The translations under genes were made by a program, and so were the position numbers. The notes below the pieces were generated by a model. It did not search any database. It saw only the letters and a list, made by a program, of their open reading frames with translations, and had not been told where the DNA came from. 64,000 bases of DNA from Chryseobacterium sp. C-71 (lineage in GTDB: Bacteria > Bacteroidota > Bacteroidia > Flavobacteriales > Weeksellaceae), in the NCBI RefSeq assembly GCF_020911865.1, contig NZ_CP087131.1, forward strand, positions 3,658,001-3,722,000, in the 5' to 3' direction. This document shows, piece after piece, positions 1 to 7,951 of this stretch (its first letter is position 1; each line of letters begins with the position of its first letter).

Positions 1-1572
1 TATGTTTTCAGTAATGTTCTTTTGTTTTTCAATTTCACATTCTTGCTTTAAAAATTGAATTAACTGAATGTTGCTTGTGGAATAATGACTTTTTAAAAAT
101 AAATTAGACTCTAATAATTTAGGTAGATCCGCCCAATCAAAAATGCTTACCCCAACATTTTTAAAAGTATTACTGTATATAGTGTGTGGTAGAAACGGAT
201 GTGAATGTATTCGTTTGCTGCTGTTTTTATCAATTATGTATTCACGTGCAGTATTTTCTGTAATAAAAGTATTTTTTGCAATCAAAGTAAAATCAATAAT
301 TGCTTGATTGATCCTAAGCAGCTCCTGCTGGTTTGATAAAATAAATGGTATCGATTCGAGCGCATTTGCTACCCCTTTGCTATACTGTGTGCCTAAAACA
401 TTGCTAATGATGGATTTGGTTGGTACCAGTTCGTAAGCGCTTTGTCCATATTGCCCTGTTATTAATTCTGAAACCCATTTCAATAATTCAGCAGGAATAT
501 TATTGAATAGCCATTGGTTCCATTTTGAATCTTCATGCAATGTTTCCCTATTTGCACTCATTACAAAGCTGCTATTAACTAAAACGGGAACGGCATATTT
601 TCTTTCTTCAGTAGGAAGGTAAGAATAAAGAAGCCTTTCATCAATATCAAGTTTTTGAATACTGTCCTGATATATTTTTGCGGCAAACGTCAATTCTGTA
701 TCGGTTGCATTCAAAAGTTTATCTGGGATATTCTTTTCTTCCTTTAGCTTCGATCTTATTTCAGCCGGAACTTGTAACCTTATGGTTCTCAATATCCAAG
801 AGAATTTAGAATGTCCGTTTTGCTTAATGTCGACTGTTCCGTCTTGCTCCCTATGAAGAGTAATAAGATTTGATGTTCCTAAATTAAAATCCAATTCTTG
901 TATGTTTTTTAGAAATAAAAACATATTTACGTTTGCAGATAGTTCGTCCAATGCTTTTTTTACATCGTCTTTGCCTTTTGATAATAATATAATTGTTGCC
1001 ACAGTAAATTCCCCCTCATTTATGAAGTCAATTATTCTTTCATCAACATTTTCATTGCTTGTGTATATAGGTATAATTTGCCACGGAAAAGAAAATAGCC
1101 GGTCATTTTCTAATTCCCAATTATGCTGATCAGTTCCCCATTTAGTATTCCACTCAAAAGGATAACCTGCGTCAAATCTGAAAAACTCCTTATCTGAATA
1201 AATCAGCACTTTTTCTGATTGTCCAAAAACAGCTTTAAAACCTATTCCCTTATAACCGGTTTTTTCAACAGATTTTTTTTTGGTTCCGTCACTGACACCG
1301 CAGATCCCCCTTAGGTCCCTATTGTCAAAAGGCTTACCGGTATGTCCAACCACTAGGAAGTCGTTAAAAAGTCTTATCCCGACCCTTACAGGAATATTTG
1401 AAATTACTGAGTCATCGGCATTTTGAAGCAGCTCGTAGACAAACCTTTTTGAATCAGTATATAAATCAACGGATAAAGATTTTAATGATTCTGCTTGATT
1501 TATGGCATGCTCTGGCTCAGCATAACCTGTATTCTTTTTGAAAATATCCTGAATGTCGCTTTTAAGGCTCAT
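1..1572 (-). CDS. Sacsin/HSP90-like ATP-binding protein, partial (C-terminus beyond window)
   Basis: The reading frame opens with ATG at 1572-1570 and stays open to the window edge, so at least 524 residues are present and the C-terminus is missing. The N-terminus carries the GHKL ATPase signature: N-box ELLQNADD near residue 50, a GHTGKPF G1-like segment near residue 75 and a GYKGIGFKAVF G2 loop near residue 108. This arrangement is that of the sacsin N-terminal/HSP90-like ATPase group, which is common in bacterial conflict islands. It is the last gene of a minus-strand run with a PD-(D/E)XK-like protein and a membrane protein. A defence role is inferred from the neighbourhood. The client or effector domain, if any, lies outside the window. 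Confidence 0.75.
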   Translation of the reverse strand, partial: MSLKSDIQDIFKKNTGYAEPEHAINQAESLKSLSVDLYTDSKRFVYELLQNADDSVISNIPVRVGIRLFNDFLVVGHTGKPFDNRDLRGICGVSDGTKKKSVEKTGYKGIGFKAVFGQSEKVLIYSDKEFFRFDAGYPFEWNTKWGTDQHNWELENDRLFSFPWQIIPIYTSNENVDERIIDFINEGEFTVATIILLSKGKDDVKKALDELSANVNMFLFLKNIQELDFNLGTSNLITLHREQDGTVDIKQNGHSKFSWILRTIRLQVPAEIRSKLKEEKNIPDKLLNATDTELTFAAKIYQDSIQKLDIDERLLYSYLPTEERKYAVPVLVNSSFVMSANRETLHEDSKWNQWLFNNIPAELLKWVSELITGQYGQSAYELVPTKSIISNVLGTQYSKGVANALESIPFILSNQQELLRINQAIIDFTLIAKNTFITENTAREYIIDKNSSKRIHSHPFLPHTIYSNTFKNVGVSIFDWADLPKLLESNLFLKSHYSTSNIQLIQFLKQECEIEKQKNITENI

Positions 1573-1631
1573 GTTAGTTTTTTTATTTATCTAATTGGTT
1601 AACTATAATAATATCAACGTTGCAAACCCTT

Positions 1632-2402
1632 TCATTTATTTTTTAAAATTATTCTAAATTGAGCTGATCCATCCGGTATTTCATTAATGTCATAATATTC
1701 ATCTTCCCCTTTTGTCTTTGCATCATCATAAAATATTCGCCGATATCCGTAAGTTTCTATATCTTCCTTTTTAAACGATTGGATACCAGGCGAAAATTCT
1801 GATTGACAACAAAATAATTTCCTAATTGAATCAATATGATTAGGAAAGACATATTCAAAATAAAATTGCTGGGATTTTGTAAGGGTATTGGATCTTATAT
1901 CAGATATTATATTTGTCTCGACAATTCCAAGGCCGAGTTCGTTTATACTTGGAATACCTATGCAGTCTAATCTTGTTGGATTGGCTGACAATGGCCTCAG
2001 TGATTCGCCACAGTACAAGAGATAAAATGTTTTGCTCCCAAACTTTTTTTCATGCAATAAGAGTTTGTCCCATTGCTGAAAAGCTTCTTTTCTATTGAAT
2101 TTAAGGTCTTTAAAAGCACCATTGAACGCCATTACTTTTGCTTGCAGTGCATACCAGTTATATGTTCCTGCATCATTTTGAATAAATAGGTCAATGTCAT
2201 TACCATACACACTTTCCACTGTCCAAGGCAATTTATAAATTTCAATGGAATTGTCTCCGCTTGCATTTGAGTATTCTACTAAACTAAGTATAAGAAGATC
2301 GGTCAAGCCTATCTCTGAAAAACTTAAGCGATATTTAAATACCCTGGAAAGATGATTATACACTGTATATGAAAAGTGACGGATATTATTGCAATGTGAC
2401 AT
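1632..2402 (-). CDS. Putative PD-(D/E)XK-like protein, possibly DUF6615-like
   Basis: This 256-residue protein has an early pattern E63, GNDIDLF with D69 and D71, and YALQAKV with Q87 and K89. That resembles the acidic and (D/E/Q)xK parts of a PD-(D/E)XK nuclease fold (the QxK variant). The C-terminal half has no motif I recognise. I recall the DUF6615 family as similar, but that name comes from memory and was not searched. It lies 59 bases upstream of the sacsin-like ATPase gene on the same strand and 105 bases downstream of the membrane protein gene, so the three probably form one operon. Nuclease activity is inferred from the motif alone. Confidence 0.55.
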   Translation of the reverse strand: MSHCNNIRHFSYTVYNHLSRVFKYRLSFSEIGLTDLLILSLVEYSNASGDNSIEIYKLPWTVESVYGNDIDLFIQNDAGTYNWYALQAKVMAFNGAFKDLKFNRKEAFQQWDKLLLHEKKFGSKTFYLLYCGESLRPLSANPTRLDCIGIPSINELGLGIVETNIISDIRSNTLTKSQQFYFEYVFPNHIDSIRKLFCCQSEFSPGIQSFKKEDIETYGYRRIFYDDAKTKGEDEYYDINEIPDGSAQFRIILKNK

Positions 2403-2507
2403 AATGTTTTAATTGGCTACGGTTTAATTTTTTTAAGCAGTTTTAAATTTGGGCTGTACTAAAAATGCCTAATTTTTTAAGGCATCCTCTTTTGTCTGGA
2501 TTTTAGC

Positions 2508-3188
2508 CTAAACCTTTAGTATTCTTTTCCCAGTTTTAATAAAGTCGTCATATTTTTGGGCAAGTTCATTTTCAACAGAGGATATCTTTTTCCAAGCATC
2601 ATCAAATCTCTCACGGTCATTATGAGCCCATTCTCTTGGAATTGATAGGTATCCTGGAGTTCCAAGGACACCACTGACCGTATTTGCCGTAACAGAATGC
2701 AGTTTTTCTATTGTTTGGATTAGCTGTGCTTTTTTATCTTCTAAAACTGGATTTAGGAACTCAAAGTAGGACTTTCTATTTTCATCAGTTAAATCCAGTA
2801 TATTGAATAGGCTCTCACCATAAAAAGAATTGCTTGATAATATATTCTGTTTCACATTCATAATCATATCATCAGTAAGTAATTCATCCCTAATCTTTAG
2901 GTATAAATAAGAATCCAATGTAATTGTATCATCGTCATACCTGAATTTTCTATTTCGTTTTATAGTGAAGTATACCCAGCAGATTAGTAAAATAGTTATT
3001 ATGACTAATATTAATATCCAGAGTTTAATAGGATAATTCCAAAATTTAATGAATGCTTCTGCAAAGGAAATATTTTGAGTGTAGGATTCAATTTTATTAT
3101 ATGCCAAAGTGATTACAAATATAATCCCTACGGAAATAACCTTGCTCCAAACTGGGTCTTTCCAAATATTTGTTAAGTTTTTTATCAT
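2508..3188 (-). CDS. Two-helix membrane protein of unknown function
   Basis: This 226-residue protein has two hydrophobic helices, at about residues 14-30 and 54-76, each near a basic flank. A cytoplasmic domain rich in charged residues follows. The first residues (IWKDPVWSKVISVGI) resemble a short membrane-anchoring N-terminus that I recall on several Bacteroidota defence-associated effectors. The soluble part has no domain I recognise. It is the first gene of the minus-strand run that ends in the sacsin-like ATPase, with a TACATTTG promoter element about 36 bases upstream. A membrane effector or sensor in that operon is a plausible guess. Confidence 0.6.
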   Translation of the reverse strand: MIKNLTNIWKDPVWSKVISVGIIFVITLAYNKIESYTQNISFAEAFIKFWNYPIKLWILILVIITILLICWVYFTIKRNRKFRYDDDTITLDSYLYLKIRDELLTDDMIMNVKQNILSSNSFYGESLFNILDLTDENRKSYFEFLNPVLEDKKAQLIQTIEKLHSVTANTVSGVLGTPGYLSIPREWAHNDRERFDDAWKKISSVENELAQKYDDFIKTGKRILKV

Positions 3189-3223
3189 TTACTAAATTTT
3201 GCTGTGAAATGCCATACGAATCT

Positions 3224-3231
3224 CAAATGTA
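3224..3231 (-). promoter_or_regulatory. Promoter -7 element for the minus-strand operon
   Basis: Read on the minus strand this is TACATTTG, matching the Bacteroidota -7 consensus TAnnTTTG. It ends 36 bases before the start codon at 3188. I see no clear TTTG at the -33 position. Confidence 0.45.
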
Positions 3232-3250
3232 CAAAATACAATTGTGCATA

Positions 3251-3268
3251 CTTTACGGATTTCCATAA
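3251..3268. promoter_or_regulatory. Copy 1 of a dispersed TTACGGnnnTCCGTAA-type palindrome
   Basis: CTTTACGGATTTCCATAAA is an imperfect palindrome, one base off symmetry. Related copies lie at about 13,166 and 31,437. The rest of the 3189-3583 gap shows no gene. The copy lies just upstream of the minus-strand promoter, so an operator role is possible. Confidence 0.4.
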
Positions 3269-3583
3269 ATAGCAAAGCTACCTATGCGTGGCCAACTAAT
3301 AATCAGTATTTTTACTGAAATATCCATAGTAATTATCTTATTATTAAAATTATCCAATAAATTAAATTAGTGGGGAGAATATTTTAATGGGCTTTTCAAC
3401 GAATTGATTGCTTCGTGAGATAAAGGATGATCCGACTAATGTGTGTGCAGCAATTTTAAGGGCGTGAGAACATCATTGAGCAACTTCAGTATTGTCTTCC
3501 AGTAAGAGGCTTTCGTCCAGTATTATTTGAACCAAATTTTTGACATCATTTTTGCAATTATAATCGAGACCAAATTTTCGATT

Positions 3584-4009
3584 ATGGCAAAATATATTTT
3601 CGATACCACCCCTGAGCGCTCAAAGCTGATGTCTAAAATCAGGGGCAAGGACACCCAGCCGGAAATTATTTTTAGGAAAGCATTGTGGGCGGCTGGCATC
3701 CGCTACCGTATTAATGTTTCGAAGCTTCCAGGAAAACCAGATATAGTTTTTCGTAAATATAAGCTTGTCGTGTTCATTGACGGAGACTTTTGGCATGGCT
3801 ACAAGTGGGAAGAGAAAAAGCTCCGTATCAAGTCAAATGCTGACTACTGGATAAAAAAAATCGAACGGAACATGGAAAGGGACCTTGAAAATACTGCTGT
3901 CTTACAAGAGATGGGCTATACCGTTTTGAGGTTTTGGGAGCACCAAGTAAAGAAAGACCTGCACGCTTGTATTTTCACAGTGAGGTCTTTTATTGAAAGT
4001 TCTTCCTAA
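3584..4009 (+). CDS. vsr: Very short patch repair endonuclease Vsr
   Basis: Vsr nicks DNA 5' of the T in T:G mismatches that arise when 5-methylcytosine deaminates, so it travels with C5 methyltransferases. I chose ATG 3584 (141 residues) because the product then begins MAKYIFDTTPERSKLMSKIR, the usual Vsr start, and the 19 codons upstream look untranslated. LPGKPDIVF carries the catalytic Asp at residue 53, and FIDGDFWHG follows with His71. Asp66 sits where E. coli Vsr has His64, a common variant. The stop is 3 bases from the end of the convergent nuclease gene, and the partner methyltransferase starts at 4663. Confidence 0.9.
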   Translation: MAKYIFDTTPERSKLMSKIRGKDTQPEIIFRKALWAAGIRYRINVSKLPGKPDIVFRKYKLVVFIDGDFWHGYKWEEKKLRIKSNADYWIKKIERNMERDLENTAVLQEMGYTVLRFWEHQVKKDLHACIFTVRSFIESSS

Positions 4010-4012
4010 TAA

Positions 4013-4570
4013 TTATATTAATTTTTCGAACACTTCGTCCCTAATGTCGCATACATAGCTGCCCTTGGCATTTCCTTTAGTATCGTCGACTCTTTGCTGG
4101 TAAGAATGGAGCGGGCGAGAGGAGAGGTAATTGTTGAATTCAGGAAACCCGCTTTTCCAGACCCCGTTCAAAGGCTGAGCCTTAATCTCGCTCCAATCCG
4201 TCTTGTATCTTACTGCAATCCAATTTACCCAATAGTAGATTGTTATTTCGGGATACTTCTCCTGATACCTTAATTTGTCCTTCTCATTGAACACCACTAC
4301 ATAAGTTGGGTCTATGCCAAATAATTTCTGTGCCCTGAAAAAAGGTGTCGCCTGAAACTTCAGGTCTCCTAGCTTTCCTGTTACAGTATTGATCAAGTCT
4401 GGAGCATAGGGGTCATGTTCTTTTGCTGGGTTTATTGCCAAATTAAGCTGTGTGCCGTGTAGCCTTACGAACGCTTCCTCGATCTTTTCGCCGTCCTCGC
4501 ACCAATGCGATTTGTCCTGAAGGTCATGGTGCTCGATTTTTCTCCCTTGGTTATCAAATAGTTCATACAT
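4013..4570 (-). CDS. Putative PD-(D/E)XK nuclease in the restriction-modification locus
   Basis: This 185-residue protein shows helix residues E31/E32, then APDLI with D58, then DLKFQ with D69 and K71. That is the spacing of a PD-(D/E)XK active site. The family is not one I can name. It is wedged between vsr, with which it converges across 3 bases, and the methyltransferase, from which it diverges across 92 bases. A second restriction nuclease, a nicking partner or a modified-DNA nuclease are all possible. A TdeIII-type endonuclease already sits on the other side of the methyltransferase, so this gene may be an accessory to the system. Confidence 0.6.
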   Translation of the reverse strand: MYELFDNQGRKIEHHDLQDKSHWCEDGEKIEEAFVRLHGTQLNLAINPAKEHDPYAPDLINTVTGKLGDLKFQATPFFRAQKLFGIDPTYVVVFNEKDKLRYQEKYPEITIYYWVNWIAVRYKTDWSEIKAQPLNGVWKSGFPEFNNYLSSRPLHSYQQRVDDTKGNAKGSYVCDIRDEVFEKLI

Positions 4571-4606
4571 GTTTAAAAGTTTTTTTTAAATATAGTATTT
4601 TTTTTC

Positions 4607-4637
4607 TTTGCAGTTTTTTTGAAAACTTCTATATTTG
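4607..4637 (+). promoter_or_regulatory. Promoter of the helix-turn-helix C5 methyltransferase
   Basis: TTTG at 4607-4610 and TATATTTG at 4630-4637 are separated by 19 bases, a very good match to the Bacteroidota sigma factor consensus. It lies 25 bases before the chosen start at 4663, which supports that start. Confidence 0.65.
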
Positions 4638-4662
4638 TAACCAATGTATAAGGTTTTATAAT

Positions 4663-5892
4663 ATGGTTACAAATGAATTTTTATCTTTGGCGGAGACGGC
4701 GGAACTGCTTGGCAAAAACAAGGAGACCTTGAGGAGGTGGGACAGGGAAGGAAAGCTGGTGGCTATCAGGGAACCTTTAAGCAACTACAGGTTTTACAAG
4801 AGGGCTGATGTCGAGAAGATGTTCGAAGGATTTTTAAATGAAAATGGGAGTGTCGAGGGCAATTTTACTAGTCCTGACAATGATTATAAGGTATTGGAGC
4901 TTTTTGCTGGGGCAGGCGGTCTTGCGGTAGGAATGGAAAAGGCGGGCTTAAAATGTGTCGCTTTGAATGAAATTGATAAGTTTGCGTGCCAGACTTTGCG
5001 TAACAACCGTCCTAACTGGAATGTTTTGGAAGGCGATATCAAGGATTTCGGCTTTACGGAATACCATGGTAAGGTAGATGTCGTTACAGGTGGCTTCCCA
5101 TGCCAGGCCTTCAGTTACGCAGGTAAGAAATTAGGTCTTGCAGATGCTAGGGGAACATTGTTTTACGATTTTGCAAGGGCAGTTAAGGAAGTAAACCCTC
5201 CAATCTGCATTGGGGAAAATGTGCGTGGTCTGCTTAACCACGACAATGGCAAGACACTGGAAGGGATGATTTCCATATTGGACGAAATTGGCTATAATGT
5301 TGTGCCCGTTCAGGTTTTGAAAGCAATCAATTTCAATGTGCCACAGAAAAGGGAAAGGCTTATATTAGTAGGAATAAGAAAGGATATTGATTTAGATTAC
5401 CAGTACCCAAACCCATACAATAAAATCTACACCCTAAAGGATGCATTAAAGAAAGGGGAACTATATGATTCGGATGTCCCTGTTTCAGGAGGTGCTAAAT
5501 ACCCAAAGAGAAAAGCTGAGATACTTGACCTAGTCCCTCCAAAAGGCTATTGGCGCGACTTGCCATTGGATCTGCAAAAAGAATACATGGGTGGTAGCTT
5601 TTTTCTAGGCGGAGGCAAGACAGGTATTGCAAGGAGGATCGGATGGGACGAGCCTAGCCTTACCTTGACTTGCAGCCCTGCCCAGAAACAGACCGAACGT
5701 TGCCATCCTGACGAGACTAGGCCTTTTACAGTAAGGGAGTATGCAAGGGTTCAGACTTTCCCCGACGAATGGGAATTTGCCGGGTCTTTAGCACAGCAGT
5801 ATAAGCAGATTGGGAACGCAGTGCCGGTAAACCTAGGAAAGGAAGTAGGCTATTCCATTATAAAATTCCTTAATGCCTTATACAAAAGATAA
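4663..5892 (+). CDS. DNA (cytosine-5) methyltransferase with N-terminal MerR-like helix-turn-helix
   Basis: This 409-residue protein modifies cytosine at C5 and protects against the cognate nuclease. Residues 1-50 form a MerR/HTH_17-type helix-turn-helix (AETAELLGKNKETLRRWDRE). Methyltransferase motifs then follow in order: ELFAGAGGLAVGMEKAG (motif I), GGFPCQAFS with the catalytic Cys (IV), ENVRG (VI), QKRERLILVG (VIII) and GNAVPVNLG (X). I chose ATG 4663 because it follows a strong promoter and starts the helix-turn-helix domain; the upstream frame overlaps the divergent gene. Some C5 methyltransferases with such N-termini repress their own promoter, so autoregulation is likely but inferred. 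The stop codon lies inside a perfect palindrome before the endonuclease gene. Confidence 0.93.
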   Translation: MVTNEFLSLAETAELLGKNKETLRRWDREGKLVAIREPLSNYRFYKRADVEKMFEGFLNENGSVEGNFTSPDNDYKVLELFAGAGGLAVGMEKAGLKCVALNEIDKFACQTLRNNRPNWNVLEGDIKDFGFTEYHGKVDVVTGGFPCQAFSYAGKKLGLADARGTLFYDFARAVKEVNPPICIGENVRGLLNHDNGKTLEGMISILDEIGYNVVPVQVLKAINFNVPQKRERLILVGIRKDIDLDYQYPNPYNKIYTLKDALKKGELYDSDVPVSGGAKYPKRKAEILDLVPPKGYWRDLPLDLQKEYMGGSFFLGGGKTGIARRIGWDEPSLTLTCSPAQKQTERCHPDETRPFTVREYARVQTFPDEWEFAGSLAQQYKQIGNAVPVNLGKEVGYSIIKFLNALYKR

Positions 5893-5917
5893 TTTGCTAT
5901 ATTTATAGCAAATTATC
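5888..5917. promoter_or_regulatory. Perfect 14-bp inverted repeat between methyltransferase and endonuclease genes
   Basis: The arms GATAATTTGCTATA (5888-5901) and TATAGCAAATTATC (5904-5917) are perfectly complementary with a 2-base centre. The left arm includes the methyltransferase stop codon, and the endonuclease starts 8 bases further on. There is no U-tract, so it is not a classic terminator. An operator for the helix-turn-helix methyltransferase, or an RNA hairpin delaying endonuclease translation, would both make sense. Confidence 0.6.
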
Positions 5918-5925
5918 TAATAAGC

Positions 5926-6735
5926 ATGCCGACAAGAGAAGAAGTCTATACTATTGTGCGCGAAACCGTTGTTCGCTCAATATCGAATTATATTAGGAAT
6001 AGACGAAACGTTGTTCCAAATTTTCAAATTCTAGATCTTATCATACCTACTGAAAGAAAAATACGCTCAGTAGTTGGAGGAATGGAAACTTCATTAGGTA
6101 CGACATTATGGGAGCCATTGGCTAAAGCAATAGCTTCATCGAATGGTTTTGAAGTAGTAAATTCAAATTTACAGGCTCCTGCAAATATGCCCGCGATGCT
6201 GCAAAATACGGTGCAGATGCTTATCGAAGGCAGGAACAATAAAAACATAACTTACAACGCACAATATTGTCACGACAGGATTAAGGAGTCCTGCCAGAAT
6301 TTCCTGATAAATCCTATCAATGACTACATACCTGCGCCGAAGGGCTTCGGGGTAGATATCTGGCTTAAGAAAAATGGTGTGGATTATTTTTTTGATACAA
6401 AAACTGTCCAGGCTAATGTTGGAGGTTATGCCCGTTGCTTTGTACAAGTCCTTAATTGGTACTCCTATTTTTATTCAAAGTATCCAAACGGAAACTCTGT
6501 AGCGAGAATCGTCTTCCCTTACAACCCTTATGGAGAAGCAGACTTTTGGACTAGAACCATAGGAAGGGGATGGCCGTTGGAGCCCCATAACGAGGGATGG
6601 GTACAGAATGATTTTTGGGACTTTATATCTGGACTGGAAGATACATATACCATAATATTCCAAGCTTTCAACAGTATTTCGGAAACTGGGGATTTGGAGG
6701 AGGTAATACAGGAAATTTTTTATGGAGATATCTAA
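5926..6735 (+). CDS. TdeIII-family type II restriction endonuclease
   Basis: This 269-residue protein has the block ERKIRSVVGGMETSLGTTLW near residues 43-62, which I recognise from TdeIII-type endonucleases. The putative PD-(D/E)XK site is FGVDIW with D144 and FFDTKTVQ with D157 and K159; an acidic residue from E54 or E63 may complete it. As I recall, TdeIII itself cuts GGNCC, so that is a first guess for the specificity here. The gene follows its methyltransferase by 33 bases in the same direction, across a perfect palindrome. No independent promoter is obvious. Confidence 0.85.
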   Translation: MPTREEVYTIVRETVVRSISNYIRNRRNVVPNFQILDLIIPTERKIRSVVGGMETSLGTTLWEPLAKAIASSNGFEVVNSNLQAPANMPAMLQNTVQMLIEGRNNKNITYNAQYCHDRIKESCQNFLINPINDYIPAPKGFGVDIWLKKNGVDYFFDTKTVQANVGGYARCFVQVLNWYSYFYSKYPNGNSVARIVFPYNPYGEADFWTRTIGRGWPLEPHNEGWVQNDFWDFISGLEDTYTIIFQAFNSISETGDLEEVIQEIFYGDI

Positions 6736-6776
6736 AAATATTATCGATGAGATCTTAAAAATGTTTTATAATATAT

Positions 6777-6784
6777 TATATTTG
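6777..6784 (+). promoter_or_regulatory. Promoter -7 element upstream of the four-gene operon
   Basis: TATATTTG matches TAnnTTTG. It leaves a leader of about 90 bases before the start at 6881. No good -33 TTTG is visible at the right spacing. Confidence 0.45.
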
Positions 6785-6880
6785 CTTCTTTTAAATTAAT
6801 TTTTAAAAAGGTTTAGATTGAAAAACAAAATTTGTTATCTACCAGAAATTAAGGACTTAATAATCATATTATAAATTCCA

Positions 6881-7951
6881 ATGAATAATAATGCCCTAAC
6901 GGCAATTGATCTTTTCAGTGGTGCTGGTGGCATGAGTGTTGGAGCAGTCATGGCTGGTATTGAAGTTAAGATTGCAATTGAGTATGACAAACATGCCGTC
7001 GAGACATTTAAAACTAATCATCCAGATACTGAAGTTATTAACGAGGATATTAGGAAAGTAGTTATAGATAAAAGTTATAAAGAGCCGTTTATAATTTTTG
7101 GAGGACCTCCTTGTCAAGGATTTTCGACATCAAATACCAAAACTAGAAATACTGAAAATATTAACAATTCTTTGTTTCATGAATATATAAGGCAAATTAA
7201 GGAAATGAATCCGAAATGGTTCGTTTTTGAAAATGTGGAAGGAATAACCACCTTTGAATCAGGAAAAGTCATTGCAAAGCTAAAAGAGACTTTTACTACC
7301 TTAGGATATAAAACCGAATGGAAAATTTTAAAGGCTTCTGACTACGGTGTTCCGCAAAATAGAAATAGATTTTTTATGGTAGGCAACAGAATAGGAATCG
7401 ATTTTATTTTTCCGGAGAAAAAAACCGAAACCTATAATGTTTTTGATGCAATCTCAGATTTACCAGTTTTAAGCAATGGCGCTACACATATAGAACTTGA
7501 ATATAAAACTGACCCCGTTAATTCTTATATGAAGTTGATGAGAGGTAGCTCAAAAAAGGCAACGCAAAATTTTGTCTCAAGAAACAAACAATTTGTCATC
7601 GATCGATATAAATATATCCAACCTGGTCAAAATTGGAAGGCTATTCCAGATGAACTAATGACAAATTATAAAAATACTAACAATTGTCATAGTGGTATAT
7701 ATAAACGATTAAATCCTAATGAGCCTTCAATAGTTATTGCTAATTATCGAAAAAACATGCTTATACACCCTTTTGAAGACAGAGGGTTGTCAGTTAGAGA
7801 AGCTGCTAGAATTCAAAGTTTTCCAGATAACTTTGAATTTAAGGGTAGTTTGACGTATCAACAACAACAAATAGGTAACGCTGTACCTCCTTTACTAGCA
7901 AAAGCGCTATTTGAACAAATTATTAAATTAAGCTCAGCAAATGAATATTGA
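6881..7951 (+). CDS. DNA (cytosine-5) methyltransferase, first gene of a four-gene operon
   Basis: This 356-residue C5 methyltransferase has no helix-turn-helix extension. The motifs are AIDLFSGAGGMSVGA (I), GGPPCQGFS with the catalytic Cys (IV), ENVEG (VI), QNRNRFFMVG (VIII) and QIGNAVPPLLAKAL (X). It is clearly a different sequence from the methyltransferase at 4663. Its last 11 bases overlap the start of the HD-domain gene, and the next two genes are equally tightly joined. No restriction endonuclease of known type is adjacent on its downstream side. It may therefore be the self-marking part of the operon, with the other three proteins as sensor and effector. Confidence 0.9.
   Translation: MNNNALTAIDLFSGAGGMSVGAVMAGIEVKIAIEYDKHAVETFKTNHPDTEVINEDIRKVVIDKSYKEPFIIFGGPPCQGFSTSNTKTRNTENINNSLFHEYIRQIKEMNPKWFVFENVEGITTFESGKVIAKLKETFTTLGYKTEWKILKASDYGVPQNRNRFFMVGNRIGIDFIFPEKKTETYNVFDAISDLPVLSNGATHIELEYKTDPVNSYMKLMRGSSKKATQNFVSRNKQFVIDRYKYIQPGQNWKAIPDELMTNYKNTNNCHSGIYKRLNPNEPSIVIANYRKNMLIHPFEDRGLSVREAARIQSFPDNFEFKGSLTYQQQQIGNAVPPLLAKALFEQIIKLSSANEY

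Noticed and set aside
902..1129. 75-codon plus-strand frame at the left end
   Set aside because: It is antisense to the well-supported sacsin-like ATPase frame, which has clear motifs.
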